DNA from: Paenibacillus sp. LS1
GTDB lineage: Bacteria > Bacillota > Bacilli > Paenibacillales > Paenibacillaceae
Direction: 5' to 3'
NCBI RefSeq assembly: GCF_026013365.1
Contig: NZ_JAPDOE010000007.1
Span: 1 to 64,000 of the forward strand
Length of the DNA stretch: 64,000 nt
The notes below the pieces were generated by a model. It did not search any database. It was not told where the DNA came from and saw nothing but the letters and a program-made list of their open reading frames with translations. A program made the translations under genes and the position numbers. How positions within the stretch are numbered: position 1 is the first letter of the stretch; every line of letters starts with the position of its first letter. This document shows, piece by piece, positions 50,949 through 59,400 of the stretch.

Positions 50949-51647
50949 ATGACGATCAAAGTACTTCTTATAGAAGATGAGAAAAATCTGGCTGACATGA
51001 TTGCTTTCTTTCTTGAGGAGGAAGGATACATCACTGAACGGGTTCATCATGCCCGCGAGGCACTTCAACTGTTCCCACAATTTCAGCCGGATATTGTTGT
51101 AACGGACCTGATGCTTCCTGAGACGGATGGAAATGATCTCGTAGAAGCATTCCGCCAGCACTCCACTGTCCCCATTCTAATGATCTCGGCAAGCACGATG
51201 CTGAATGATCGACTTCGCGCATTACATAATGGAGCGGATGACTTTCTGTGCAAGCCATTCAGCTTGAAAGAGCTGGACGCCAGAATTAAAGCACTGCTGC
51301 GCAGATCCATCATTTCCTATCACGACAAACCAGTTAAGGAAGACAAGCAGGCAGAGGTTACTGGACATGTGAATGTTAATGAGTACAGAAGAACGCTGTT
51401 TGTGGATGGTGTTGAAATCGAGGTCACTCATATTGAGTTTGAAATTATGAAGGAATTGTACCGGAATCCGGGTAAAGTGTTCACCCGCAATGAACTGATG
51501 GATCGAATCAAAGGCTCCGAACGCGCCTATCTGGATCGTACCATTGATGTTCATATCTCAAGCCTGCGTAAAAAAATCGAGCCTGACCCCAAGAACCCCC
51601 GTTATATCAAAACGGTGTGGGGAACAGGCTATAAATACGTGATCTAA
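50949..51647 (+). CDS. OmpR-family response regulator
   Basis: A 232-residue regulator. The receiver has phospho-acceptor Asp53 in VVTDLMLPETDG, with SAS and CKPFS switch and lysine positions. The C-terminal winged helix (about 135-232) carries VTHIEFEIMKELYRNPGKVFTR, RAYLDRTIDVHISSLRKKI and VWGTGYKY, as in PhoB/ResD. Likely partner of the divergent kinase. AGGAGTG precedes the ATG. The 343-bp intergenic stretch (50606-50948) holds a TATAAT-like -10 on the minus strand at 50719-50724 and is AT-rich; I see no clear operator. Confidence 0.93.
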   Translation: MTIKVLLIEDEKNLADMIAFFLEEEGYITERVHHAREALQLFPQFQPDIVVTDLMLPETDGNDLVEAFRQHSTVPILMISASTMLNDRLRALHNGADDFLCKPFSLKELDARIKALLRRSIISYHDKPVKEDKQAEVTGHVNVNEYRRTLFVDGVEIEVTHIEFEIMKELYRNPGKVFTRNELMDRIKGSERAYLDRTIDVHISSLRKKIEPDPKNPRYIKTVWGTGYKYVI

Positions 51648-51695
51648 TTCGATCGTAACGATTAAACTTACTAACCTATGGCTATATTCCCTCTC

Positions 51696-52112
51696 TTATC
51701 TCATGGATAAGATGGGAGGTATGGCTATTTGTGATTCATATACGGAGGAATGCAACCACTGCTCCATGTCCTTGATCAGCTGATGCGGTTCTTGCTCGTT
51801 CCAGAGAATCATCTTCACCTCACCTGTACCTGTTATCTGTTGCAAGTGTCGCTTCCGAATCAGCGATTTGAAATCCGTAATGACCAGTAACGGAATCTGA
51901 GGCATAAACGCCCGGATGGCCTTCGCCGCCGCCACCGCTTCTTCGGCAATCTGATAATCAACAATACAATAACGGGAGTTTTCCCAACTTCCCCGGTGTG
52001 TTTCTATCACTGAACCGGATGGTGCATCCTCCATCCATTCCCTGAACAATTGAATAATATTTTCATATGCAATACGACGTTTTCCATCCGAGAGCACGGT
52101 AATAGGTTCCAT
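51696..52112 (-). CDS. small protein with pseudo-receiver look, function unknown
   Basis: A 138-residue protein. The layout SRYCIVDYQIAEEAV then IPLLVITDFKSLIRKRH resembles an alpha/beta receiver-like fold, but the acidic pocket and lysine are not convincing. No membrane segment. The ATG at 52112 has GGAGG 9 bases upstream; the frame is open to 52202. Convergent to the OmpR regulator. No recognised family. Confidence 0.6.
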   Translation of the reverse strand: MEPITVLSDGKRRIAYENIIQLFREWMEDAPSGSVIETHRGSWENSRYCIVDYQIAEEAVAAAKAIRAFMPQIPLLVITDFKSLIRKRHLQQITGTGEVKMILWNEQEPHQLIKDMEQWLHSSVYESQIAIPPILSMR

Positions 52113-52358
52113 AGGTATAACCTCCAGTTGATTCTTACCTTTATATTGTGCCAACTTACGTTTAAAAATGTTACTGCGTGAACATGAAAGAAGTGTTAAC
52201 AAATTTCGTACTTCTTCACACTAAGTGTCAGTCTCGTCCACTTCGCTACTCGATGATTTCGCAGATTCCACACATTGATGTAAAATAGAGAAATACCCGT
52301 GTGATTTAATTTACGGGAAGTTAAAGATGAATTTGGTATTATAGGAGGTTACACACTG

Positions 52359-53501
52359 ATGAATATTGTTTCCATTGAACCAACACCAAGTCCAAATACG
52401 ATGATGCTACATCTCGATGAACGTCTGGAGGACGGAATTCGCAAAACATATACACTGGACAACGAACGATCCGCTCCGGCTTTCATTCGCCAGATGCTTC
52501 ATATTCCCGGCGTAAAGAGTGTATTCCACACAACAGACTTTGTAGCGCTCGATCGTAAAGGAAATGCAGACTGGTCCGTTATTCTGGGCGAAGTCCAGAA
52601 TCGCCTTGGACAACAAGGCATTGATCTGGACTGGATTGAATCAGAAGATGGTTCAGGCGAGCACTTCGGAGAGGCACAGGTATTCGTACAATTTTTCCGT
52701 GGCGTACCCATGCAGATCAGGGTCAAGGCCGGAGCCAAGGAAGAACGAATCTCATTGTCGGACCGCTTTGTCAAAGCCGTAACGGAAGTCGCCAGTGCGA
52801 CGATGATCAAAGAACGCAAACTGAGTGATTATGGTGTTCGATATGGCGATTTACCGGACATTGCACGTGAAGTCGAACAGGAACTCGAAGCTGCTTTCCC
52901 GCCAGAACGACTGGAGCAGGTCATCAAACAAGCGATTGAACATGGTACCAAAGCAGAAGAGTTCGTTGAACGCCGTCGTGAATTGGATGGAGCTGAACTG
53001 GAAGAGGCCCTGCGAAACGAGGACTGGAATGTCCGCTATGCGGCATTTGACGGCATGGAGCCTACGGCAGAAAGACTGCCCCTCGTAGCCCATGCCCTGC
53101 ATGACAACAAAATGCAGATTCGCCGCTTGGCCGTGGTATACCTGGGTGACATTCGTAAACCGGAAGCGATGGAATTGCTGTATGAAGCACTCCAGGACAG
53201 TTCACCTGCGGTACGCCGTACGGCCGGGGATACCTTGTCTGATATCGGTGATCCTGCCGCTACTCCAGCCATGACAGCAACGTTATCCGATAAAAGTAAA
53301 CTTGTACGCTGGCGTGCAGCACGTTTCCTATATGAGGTTGGAACAGAAGAAGCAGAACAAGCGTTACGAATTGCAGCCGATGATCCCGAATTTGAAGTCA
53401 GCCTTCAAGCCAAGATGGCTCTGGAGCGGATCGAATCGGGCGAACAGGCTGCTGGAACGGTATGGCAGCAGATGGCTGGCCGTAACAAGAAAGAGGAATA
53501 G
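52359..53501 (+). CDS. YpgR/CvfC-like protein: Nfu_N domain plus HEAT repeats
   Basis: A 380-residue protein. The N-terminal about 90 residues are an Nfu_N-like domain (PTPSPNTMMLHLDERL, RQMLHIPGVKSVFHTTDFVAL). The C-terminal part (about 195-365) holds HEAT-like repeats (WNVRYAAFDGME, MQIRRLAVVYLGDI, PAVRRTAGDTLSDIGDPAA, SKLVRWRAARFLYEV). This is the architecture of B. subtilis YpgR and of staphylococcal 'conserved virulence factor C'. The role is unclear; Nfu_N without the iron-sulphur cysteine domain argues against a carrier. AGGAGG precedes the ATG. Confidence 0.88.
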   Translation: MNIVSIEPTPSPNTMMLHLDERLEDGIRKTYTLDNERSAPAFIRQMLHIPGVKSVFHTTDFVALDRKGNADWSVILGEVQNRLGQQGIDLDWIESEDGSGEHFGEAQVFVQFFRGVPMQIRVKAGAKEERISLSDRFVKAVTEVASATMIKERKLSDYGVRYGDLPDIAREVEQELEAAFPPERLEQVIKQAIEHGTKAEEFVERRRELDGAELEEALRNEDWNVRYAAFDGMEPTAERLPLVAHALHDNKMQIRRLAVVYLGDIRKPEAMELLYEALQDSSPAVRRTAGDTLSDIGDPAATPAMTATLSDKSKLVRWRAARFLYEVGTEEAEQALRIAADDPEFEVSLQAKMALERIESGEQAAGTVWQQMAGRNKKEE

Positions 53502-53640
53502 TCGTCCCCCAGACCTCACATCCAACAATTGTTATTGCACTGGAAAACCATGCGCGTTATACTAATTGTCTGTTTACTAAACAGGACACAGCGTGTTAAG
53601 TTGTGTTGATTATAATTTCATAGACAATAGATACACCTCA

Positions 53641-53815
53641 TCCATTGATGGTGAGGTAGAGGTCGCGGGTGCGATCAGTACGCTGAAGGAGGCGCTAAGG
53701 AGCCGCTTATGATATCAGCCGAAAGGTGTACCCGCCGAAGCTCACTGGACGTTCCTTACACGGTCCGGTGTGCTGGGGCTGCTGTCGAAAGGCGCAGAAC
53801 TGTCACGGAAGTACA
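53641..53815 (+). promoter_or_regulatory. lysine riboswitch (L box) aptamer
   Basis: The leader shows the lysine-aptamer landmarks in order: GGTAGAGGTCGCG near 53655, AGTA at 53677-53680, CCGCCGAAGC near 53732, GTGCTGGGGC near 53770 and AACTGTCAC near 53798. The closing helix can form between GTGA at the 5' side and TCAC at the 3' end. The downstream gene is an amino-acid permease, fitting a lysine-repressed transporter. A TATAAT -10 (53611-53616) lies upstream without a clear -35. Confidence 0.9.
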
Positions 53816-53895
53816 TTTCCTTTATATAAAGGTATGAATTCTTCTGTGTTGAGCTATCTTAATCATCTGGGACATGGTGCGGACATTGAAATATT

Positions 53896-53930
53896 AAAGA
53901 CCGCAGGCTGATGCCTGTGGTCTTTTTGTT
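53896..53930 (+). terminator. riboswitch-controlled terminator
   Basis: AAAGACCGCAGGC (53896-53908) pairs with GCCTGTGGTCTTT (53913-53925), one G-U pair, then a U-run. It is about 80 bp after the aptamer and 50 bp before lysP, the expected expression platform. Confidence 0.9.
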
Positions 53931-53980
53931 TATGAATTCAGTATTGCAAACATCAGTATATCGAATGAAGGAGTGTTTCC

Positions 53981-55459
53981 ATGCAAGACCGCAGTAACCC
54001 AACAACAACCGGACCTTCCCTGAAAAAAGGATTACGCGCACGCCATATGACCATGATCGCCCTCGGTGGCTCCATTGGTACCGGGCTGTTCCTCGCAAGT
54101 GGTACCGCCATCTCAACCGCAGGCCCTGGTGGAGCTTTAATTGCCTATGCGGCTGTCGGCATTATGGTCTATTTCCTAATGACCAGCCTTGGTGAGCTTG
54201 CTACCTTTATGCCGGACTCCGGTTCATTTAATACGTATGCCGCACGTTTTGTCGATCCCGCCCTCGGGTTCGCGATGGGCTGGAACTTCTGGTACAACTG
54301 GGCAGTAACCATTGCAGCAGAGCTTGCTGCCGCTACTGTACTCATTAAGTACTGGTTCCCCGACAGTTCATCCATGTTATGGAGCTTATTGTTCCTCGTA
54401 CTGATCTTTGCCTTGAACGTACTGTCGGTCAAAGGCTACGGGGAGTCCGAGTACTGGTTCGCCATTATCAAAGTTGCTACCGTAATCATCTTCCTGGCCG
54501 TTGGTGTGCTCATGATCTTCGGTATTATGGGCGGAGAAGCGGTTGGTTTCAGTAACTTCACCATCGGTGATGCGCCTATCCATGGCGGATTCTTCGCCGT
54601 GCTTGGTGTATTCATGGCCGCGGGATTCTCATTCCAGGGTACAGAGCTTATCGGTGTAGCCGCTGGTGAAAGTGAAAACCCGCGCGAGAATGTCCCTCGT
54701 GCAATTCGTCAGGTATTCTGGCGCATTCTGATTTTTTACATTTTGGCGATTACCGTGATCAGTCTGATCATCCCGTACACTCATCCGAACCTGCTCAAAG
54801 GTGATTTGGAAAATATCGGGGTTAGCCCGTTCACGTTGGTGTTTGAAAAAGCCGGACTCGCCATTGCGGCTTCCGTCATGAATGCCGTTATTCTAACTTC
54901 CGTACTCTCTGCCGGTAACTCAGGCATGTATGCTTCGAGCCGGGTTCTCTATGCCCTTGCCCGAGATGGTAAAGCTCCTCGTTTCCTCGGCAAGTTGAAC
55001 AAAAAAGGCATTCCCATGAATGCCCTGTTGCTCACGACTGCCGTTGGTATGTTGGCTTTCCTTGCCTCCCTGTTCGGCGATGGCATCGTGTATACCTGGT
55101 TGCTGAATGCATCCGGTATGTGTGGTTTTATCACGTGGCTCGGGATCGCCATAAGTCATTATCGCTTCCGCCGTGCATATGTTGCACAAGGCAGAGACCT
55201 GAGCGATCTGCCTTACCGGGCACGTTGGTTCCCGTTTGGGCCCATCTTCGCTTTTGTCCTCTGTATCGTTGTGATTATTGGACAGAACTACCAGGCATTC
55301 ACCGGTGACCAGATCGACTGGAGTGGAGCCATCGTCGCCTACTTGAGCGTACCGCTGTTCCTGGTGTTGTGGCTCGGTTACAAATGGATCAAGAAGACCA
55401 AAGTGGTGCCGTTGCAGGAATGTGATTTCACACCTACCGATTCACCAACTGATAAATAG
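53981..55459 (+). CDS. lysP: lysine permease (APC superfamily)
   Basis: A 492-residue amino-acid permease with 12 membrane helices. It starts LKKGLRARHMTMIALGGSIGTGLFLASGTAI, the classic amino-acid/polyamine permease signature; YNWAVTIAAELAAATVLIKYW and FQGTELIGVAAGESENP (helix 6 region) follow. The family alone does not give the substrate. The lysine riboswitch directly upstream makes L-lysine by far the most likely, and E. coli LysP is in the same family. AAGGAGTG precedes the ATG. Monocistronic, with a strong terminator. Confidence 0.92.
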   Translation: MQDRSNPTTTGPSLKKGLRARHMTMIALGGSIGTGLFLASGTAISTAGPGGALIAYAAVGIMVYFLMTSLGELATFMPDSGSFNTYAARFVDPALGFAMGWNFWYNWAVTIAAELAAATVLIKYWFPDSSSMLWSLLFLVLIFALNVLSVKGYGESEYWFAIIKVATVIIFLAVGVLMIFGIMGGEAVGFSNFTIGDAPIHGGFFAVLGVFMAAGFSFQGTELIGVAAGESENPRENVPRAIRQVFWRILIFYILAITVISLIIPYTHPNLLKGDLENIGVSPFTLVFEKAGLAIAASVMNAVILTSVLSAGNSGMYASSRVLYALARDGKAPRFLGKLNKKGIPMNALLLTTAVGMLAFLASLFGDGIVYTWLLNASGMCGFITWLGIAISHYRFRRAYVAQGRDLSDLPYRARWFPFGPIFAFVLCIVVIIGQNYQAFTGDQIDWSGAIVAYLSVPLFLVLWLGYKWIKKTKVVPLQECDFTPTDSPTDK

Positions 55460-55470
55460 TGGCTTTTTAA

Positions 55471-55531
55471 CAAAACATCCCCGTGGCGTTGCAGTTTTTC
55501 TACTGTGGCGATACGGGGATGTTTTGTTTTT
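55471..55531 (+). terminator. terminator of lysP
   Basis: CAAAACATCCCCGT / ACGGGGATGTTTTG (55471-55484 with 55513-55526), 14-bp perfect stem and TTTTT at the 3' end, 12 bp after the stop. Confidence 0.93.
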
Positions 55532-55655
55532 GGGACGGCTCTCCACTATAAACATTCCCGTATGTCCTTTCGTCCCTGTCCATATTTTGTATAGGTCGGT
55601 AAGTAAAATAGAGAAAGGTACACTATTTTTCTTGGACAACGGGAGTTGATGCATA

Positions 55656-56321
55656 ATGAAAAAATTCTCTATTCTGCTCATCCTGCTGGGCGTTCTGATC
55701 ATCAGCTTGCCTTTCCTGCGGGAAACGTATTATGACTGGCAGCAAACCCGTGTCATGAACGATCTGGAGCAATTGCAAAATGGCTTGTCTACGCTTAATC
55801 ACTCCTTCGAACAAGGCATACAGGATGCAGCTTCTGACGAGCCGACTACGGACAATACAGCTAAAGCGCAGGAGGCCTCTTCCAATACGTTGGGGGTACT
55901 ATTGATTGACAAGATTGATGTCCGCTTACCGATTCTGGAGGGTGCAACGGAAGACAACATGAAGGTAGCTGCAACCCATCTTGTGGAAACTACCCGCATT
56001 GGGAACAAAGGTAATGCAGCCATAGCCGCTCATCGCGCCCACAAAAAAGGACGACTGTTCAATCGTCTGGATGAACTCCAGATAGGTGATTTAATGGAAA
56101 TCACCCTGGCAGATCAAACGATTATCCAGTACAAGGTAGATCAGATATCCGTTGTGGAGCCGAATGACTTGTCTGTATTGGAAGACCCGGGGCTCGGGCA
56201 GGTCCTGACCTTGATCACCTGTGATCCACTCATCAATCCAACCCATCGGCTCATTGTAAGAGCCATTGAAGTGAATCCGGATGTTGCCGGTCTTGACCGC
56301 CCCAAAGTTCAACCAAATTAA
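55656..56321 (+). CDS. class D-like sortase
   Basis: A 221-residue protein. One N-terminal membrane helix (about 5-24), a linker with acidic residues, and the sortase beta-barrel (about 80-221). The catalytic triad is visible: His in AIAAHRAHKKG, Cys in LTLITCDP and Arg in THRLIVRAIE. The TLITC form, absence of a C-terminal anchor and size fit class D sortases of Bacillales. It would cleave a sorting signal and attach the protein to the cell wall. A large LPXTG-like protein is encoded convergently next door (56424-60953), its obvious candidate substrate. GGGAG precedes the ATG. Confidence 0.9.
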   Translation: MKKFSILLILLGVLIISLPFLRETYYDWQQTRVMNDLEQLQNGLSTLNHSFEQGIQDAASDEPTTDNTAKAQEASSNTLGVLLIDKIDVRLPILEGATEDNMKVAATHLVETTRIGNKGNAAIAAHRAHKKGRLFNRLDELQIGDLMEITLADQTIIQYKVDQISVVEPNDLSVLEDPGLGQVLTLITCDPLINPTHRLIVRAIEVNPDVAGLDRPKVQPN

Positions 56322-56384
56322 AATACCCTCTAGTATATTCACACGGTGACTTTGGGTCTCCGTCGTGAATGCTAGAGGGTATTT
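56321..56384. terminator. convergent bidirectional terminator
   Basis: AAATACCCTCTAG / CTAGAGGGTATTT (56321-56333 with 56372-56384), 13-bp perfect stem, with ATTCAC/GTGAAT forming an inner extension. It serves both the sortase and the adhesin genes. Confidence 0.9.
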
Positions 56385-56423
56385 TTATCTGAACATGATG
56401 AGTCTTGGATTACGTGTTATGAC

Positions 56424-59400
56424 CTAGCGTTGAAGCGGTCTTCTGCGTCGGAAATATACGTATCCCGCACTGCCTAATGCCATCAGCATCATGCCTGCGA
56501 CAGTGAAAGCCAGTGTGCTCTCTTCCCCTGTCTTCGGCAGCATTCCCTGTAATGGAGAATTTCCAGACTGCTGTGATGTAGAATTTCCAGTCCCCTGTGA
56601 TCCATCTGTGTCTGTTCCAGCAGGAGGTGCCAGTGCACTATCCCCATCAGGTTCATCTGTATCCCCAGTTGGAGGTGCAGTGTCATCACCGTTGGAAACG
56701 CCCGGTGACGGTGTGGCTACCCCGGAATCTTCATCTGTCGGACTTTCAGTACCACCCTCTGGTTCCGTAGGATCAGGAACCACAGTGCCTGGAATCGATG
56801 GTCCTGGCGTACCTGGTTCCGGTGTAGTTGGTTTATCCGGATCTGGTGTTATACCCGTAGTAGGTGTTCCCGGATTATAAGGTACACTCGGTACACCCGG
56901 TACTACTGGAATGGCGCTGTTCGTTTTTTCAACAACGATTGCTTGTGTTTGTTTATCTGTAATCTCAAACTCGACTGGGGCTGTATCCAGCAAATAACCT
57001 GCAGGTGCTTTAACTTCAATCAAGCGATATGTGTTAGGCTGCAGATCGTTCAACTTAATCTCACCTTGAAGGTCCGTTGTCAGGAGCGCTTGGTCAATTC
57101 CGGTAACGACGTTAAATTGCCAATCTCCATTTGGATCCATCAACGCACTCTGCGACCATAATTCAAAAACAGCTCCCTGCAGATGCTGAGTACGACCCGC
57201 ATTGTATTTAATTAATTTCACGGAACGATCATTTTCTTTATTTTCAATAGTCAATCGGGTTTCCGGTTTGGTAATAGATACAACCGTCTCGGGCTGTTCA
57301 ATCACAAAGCCTTCTGCCTTGGTCTCTACCAATGTATATGAACCATAGGCCAAGTTATCAAATTCAATGACCCCATTGATATTCGTAACCCGTGTGTTCA
57401 CCACCGCATTTGTACTATCACGCAGTTCAAATTCGATTCCAGCTAACACGGATTGATCCTTGGCGTTCACTTTGGTCACCAACAGCTTAGCATCCGTACC
57501 TTGCGTATTGGTTTGTGTAAGCGTAACAATCTGTGTTTGATTGGCTACAATTGTAAGAGGTATAGGTGTTGAATCCAGTTGATAGAATTCAGGTGCCTCG
57601 ACCTCGATCAATTCATAATCTCCTGGCTCCAGATCTGTTGCTCCGATCTTTCCATCCACACCTGAAGTTATCGTTTCGATCAACTGTCTGGTTTGACCAT
57701 TTTTCAGGTACAATTCGAATGTTGCACCTTTTAGCGTTTTTGTACTGTCAGCAGCATCCACCTTGGTTAATTGGAAACCTTGACGAATTCTCTCGTTAAC
57801 CACTTCAAATGATGCGGTAGCATCTCTAAACTGAATCGTTTTACCTGTAGCAGTACCATAGTCTGCATCAATCAAGTATCCCGCTGGTGCTGAAACTTCC
57901 TTCAACTTATAGGATATACCATCGGTCGCATGTAATCTGTAGTTTCGAGAGGTCGTCGTCTCACCCTTCTCATCTGTCGGTTTTAACGTTTCCAGCAGCG
58001 TCGTTCCCGAAGCATTATAAATCGCGAAGACCGCTCCCTCCAGTGGAAGACTTGCATCATCGACTTTGTGGATTTTCAATTTACCTACACCCGTAGATGC
58101 ACCACCGCCAGCACCCGCCATGGAAACACGAATCCCACTCTGCTGATCTGAACCCGTCACTGAGGACGATTTACCCGCAAACTGAACTTTATTCTCTATT
58201 CTTGCACCACTATCGGCATTAATAAAGGATTGATATTCCAAAATAAAAGCGGTTTTCATTTCATTCTTAAAGGTGAATGTAAAAGTGTTATCCTCCACAA
58301 CCAGTACATACTCATTGGAATCAACTATGCCTGCCTTGGTCGATACGTTGCCGGAGTTGTCTGCGGGCAGATCAGTCGCATATAACTTTAACGTATCGGC
58401 AAGCAAAATCTGGTTATCCGATAACGTGTCTGTTAATACGGAACCTGCTGCAATATACGATTGGCTTGGGTTGATATTTACAGTCCAGGAAGCTTTATCA
58501 CTTGAGCCAATCTGCTGTCCTGTTTTGTGTACGTATATCCCACCATGAGCGGGTGTCACAGGCACTGATTTTTCGAATCGCAATGGGCCGCCATGGCCAT
58601 CGTTCAGCGTTGCATGATTGGAGTATGTGCCCGCAACATCAAATTCCCCATCCAAACTTGTCTTATACACGATCCGATAGGCTTCTTTTCCAATGTTGCC
58701 GAGGTCTAAAGTAAAGCCTTTTCCGTCAGTGTTCAAATTAAAATCCCCTGCTGTAGGTGTAACCTCATCACCAATAGCGGTGACATTATTCTCTCCCTCC
58801 AGCTTGAGCTTGTTCACTTTCAAAGATCCGTCTACAAAAGATTGATTACCTGTGTACGCATCTTTAAGAATAGCATTCTGGATATCATATAAATTATAAT
58901 TCACATCGATCGTCCAGGTGATCGTTTTGTCTTTAGCGCTATATTCGCCTTTTTTATTACCGTTCTCAATCGTATAACTTTGTGGTTTAACCACAGCCGA
59001 TTTGGTAATCGAAGCTTGAGGTACATTCGCTTCGTTCCAATTCAAAGTAGCTTCGTTACGATATTCATTGTCGACGGGCTTGTTAGCCGCTGTTGGATCA
59101 AAGCTTGTCGTATAGGTGATCACATGCTCTTTATTGATCATACCGTTTGGCTTCATTTTAATAGTAAACCCTTTTTCAAAGTTCACATCATTTGGATCAG
59201 CAACTGCCACAAGTTCAAACTGATCCTGCTGATCCCCGCTAATTTGAAGACTGCCCGGAATCAGTTTCATATTTCTTCCTTCGTAATTGTCCGTAATGAC
59301 GATGTCCGTCATTTCCTTCAAATCACGGTTCAACACAATCTGCCATTCGATTTCTTTTGTGTTGAATTTTTCGCTTTTTACACTTTTTGCAAAAATAACT

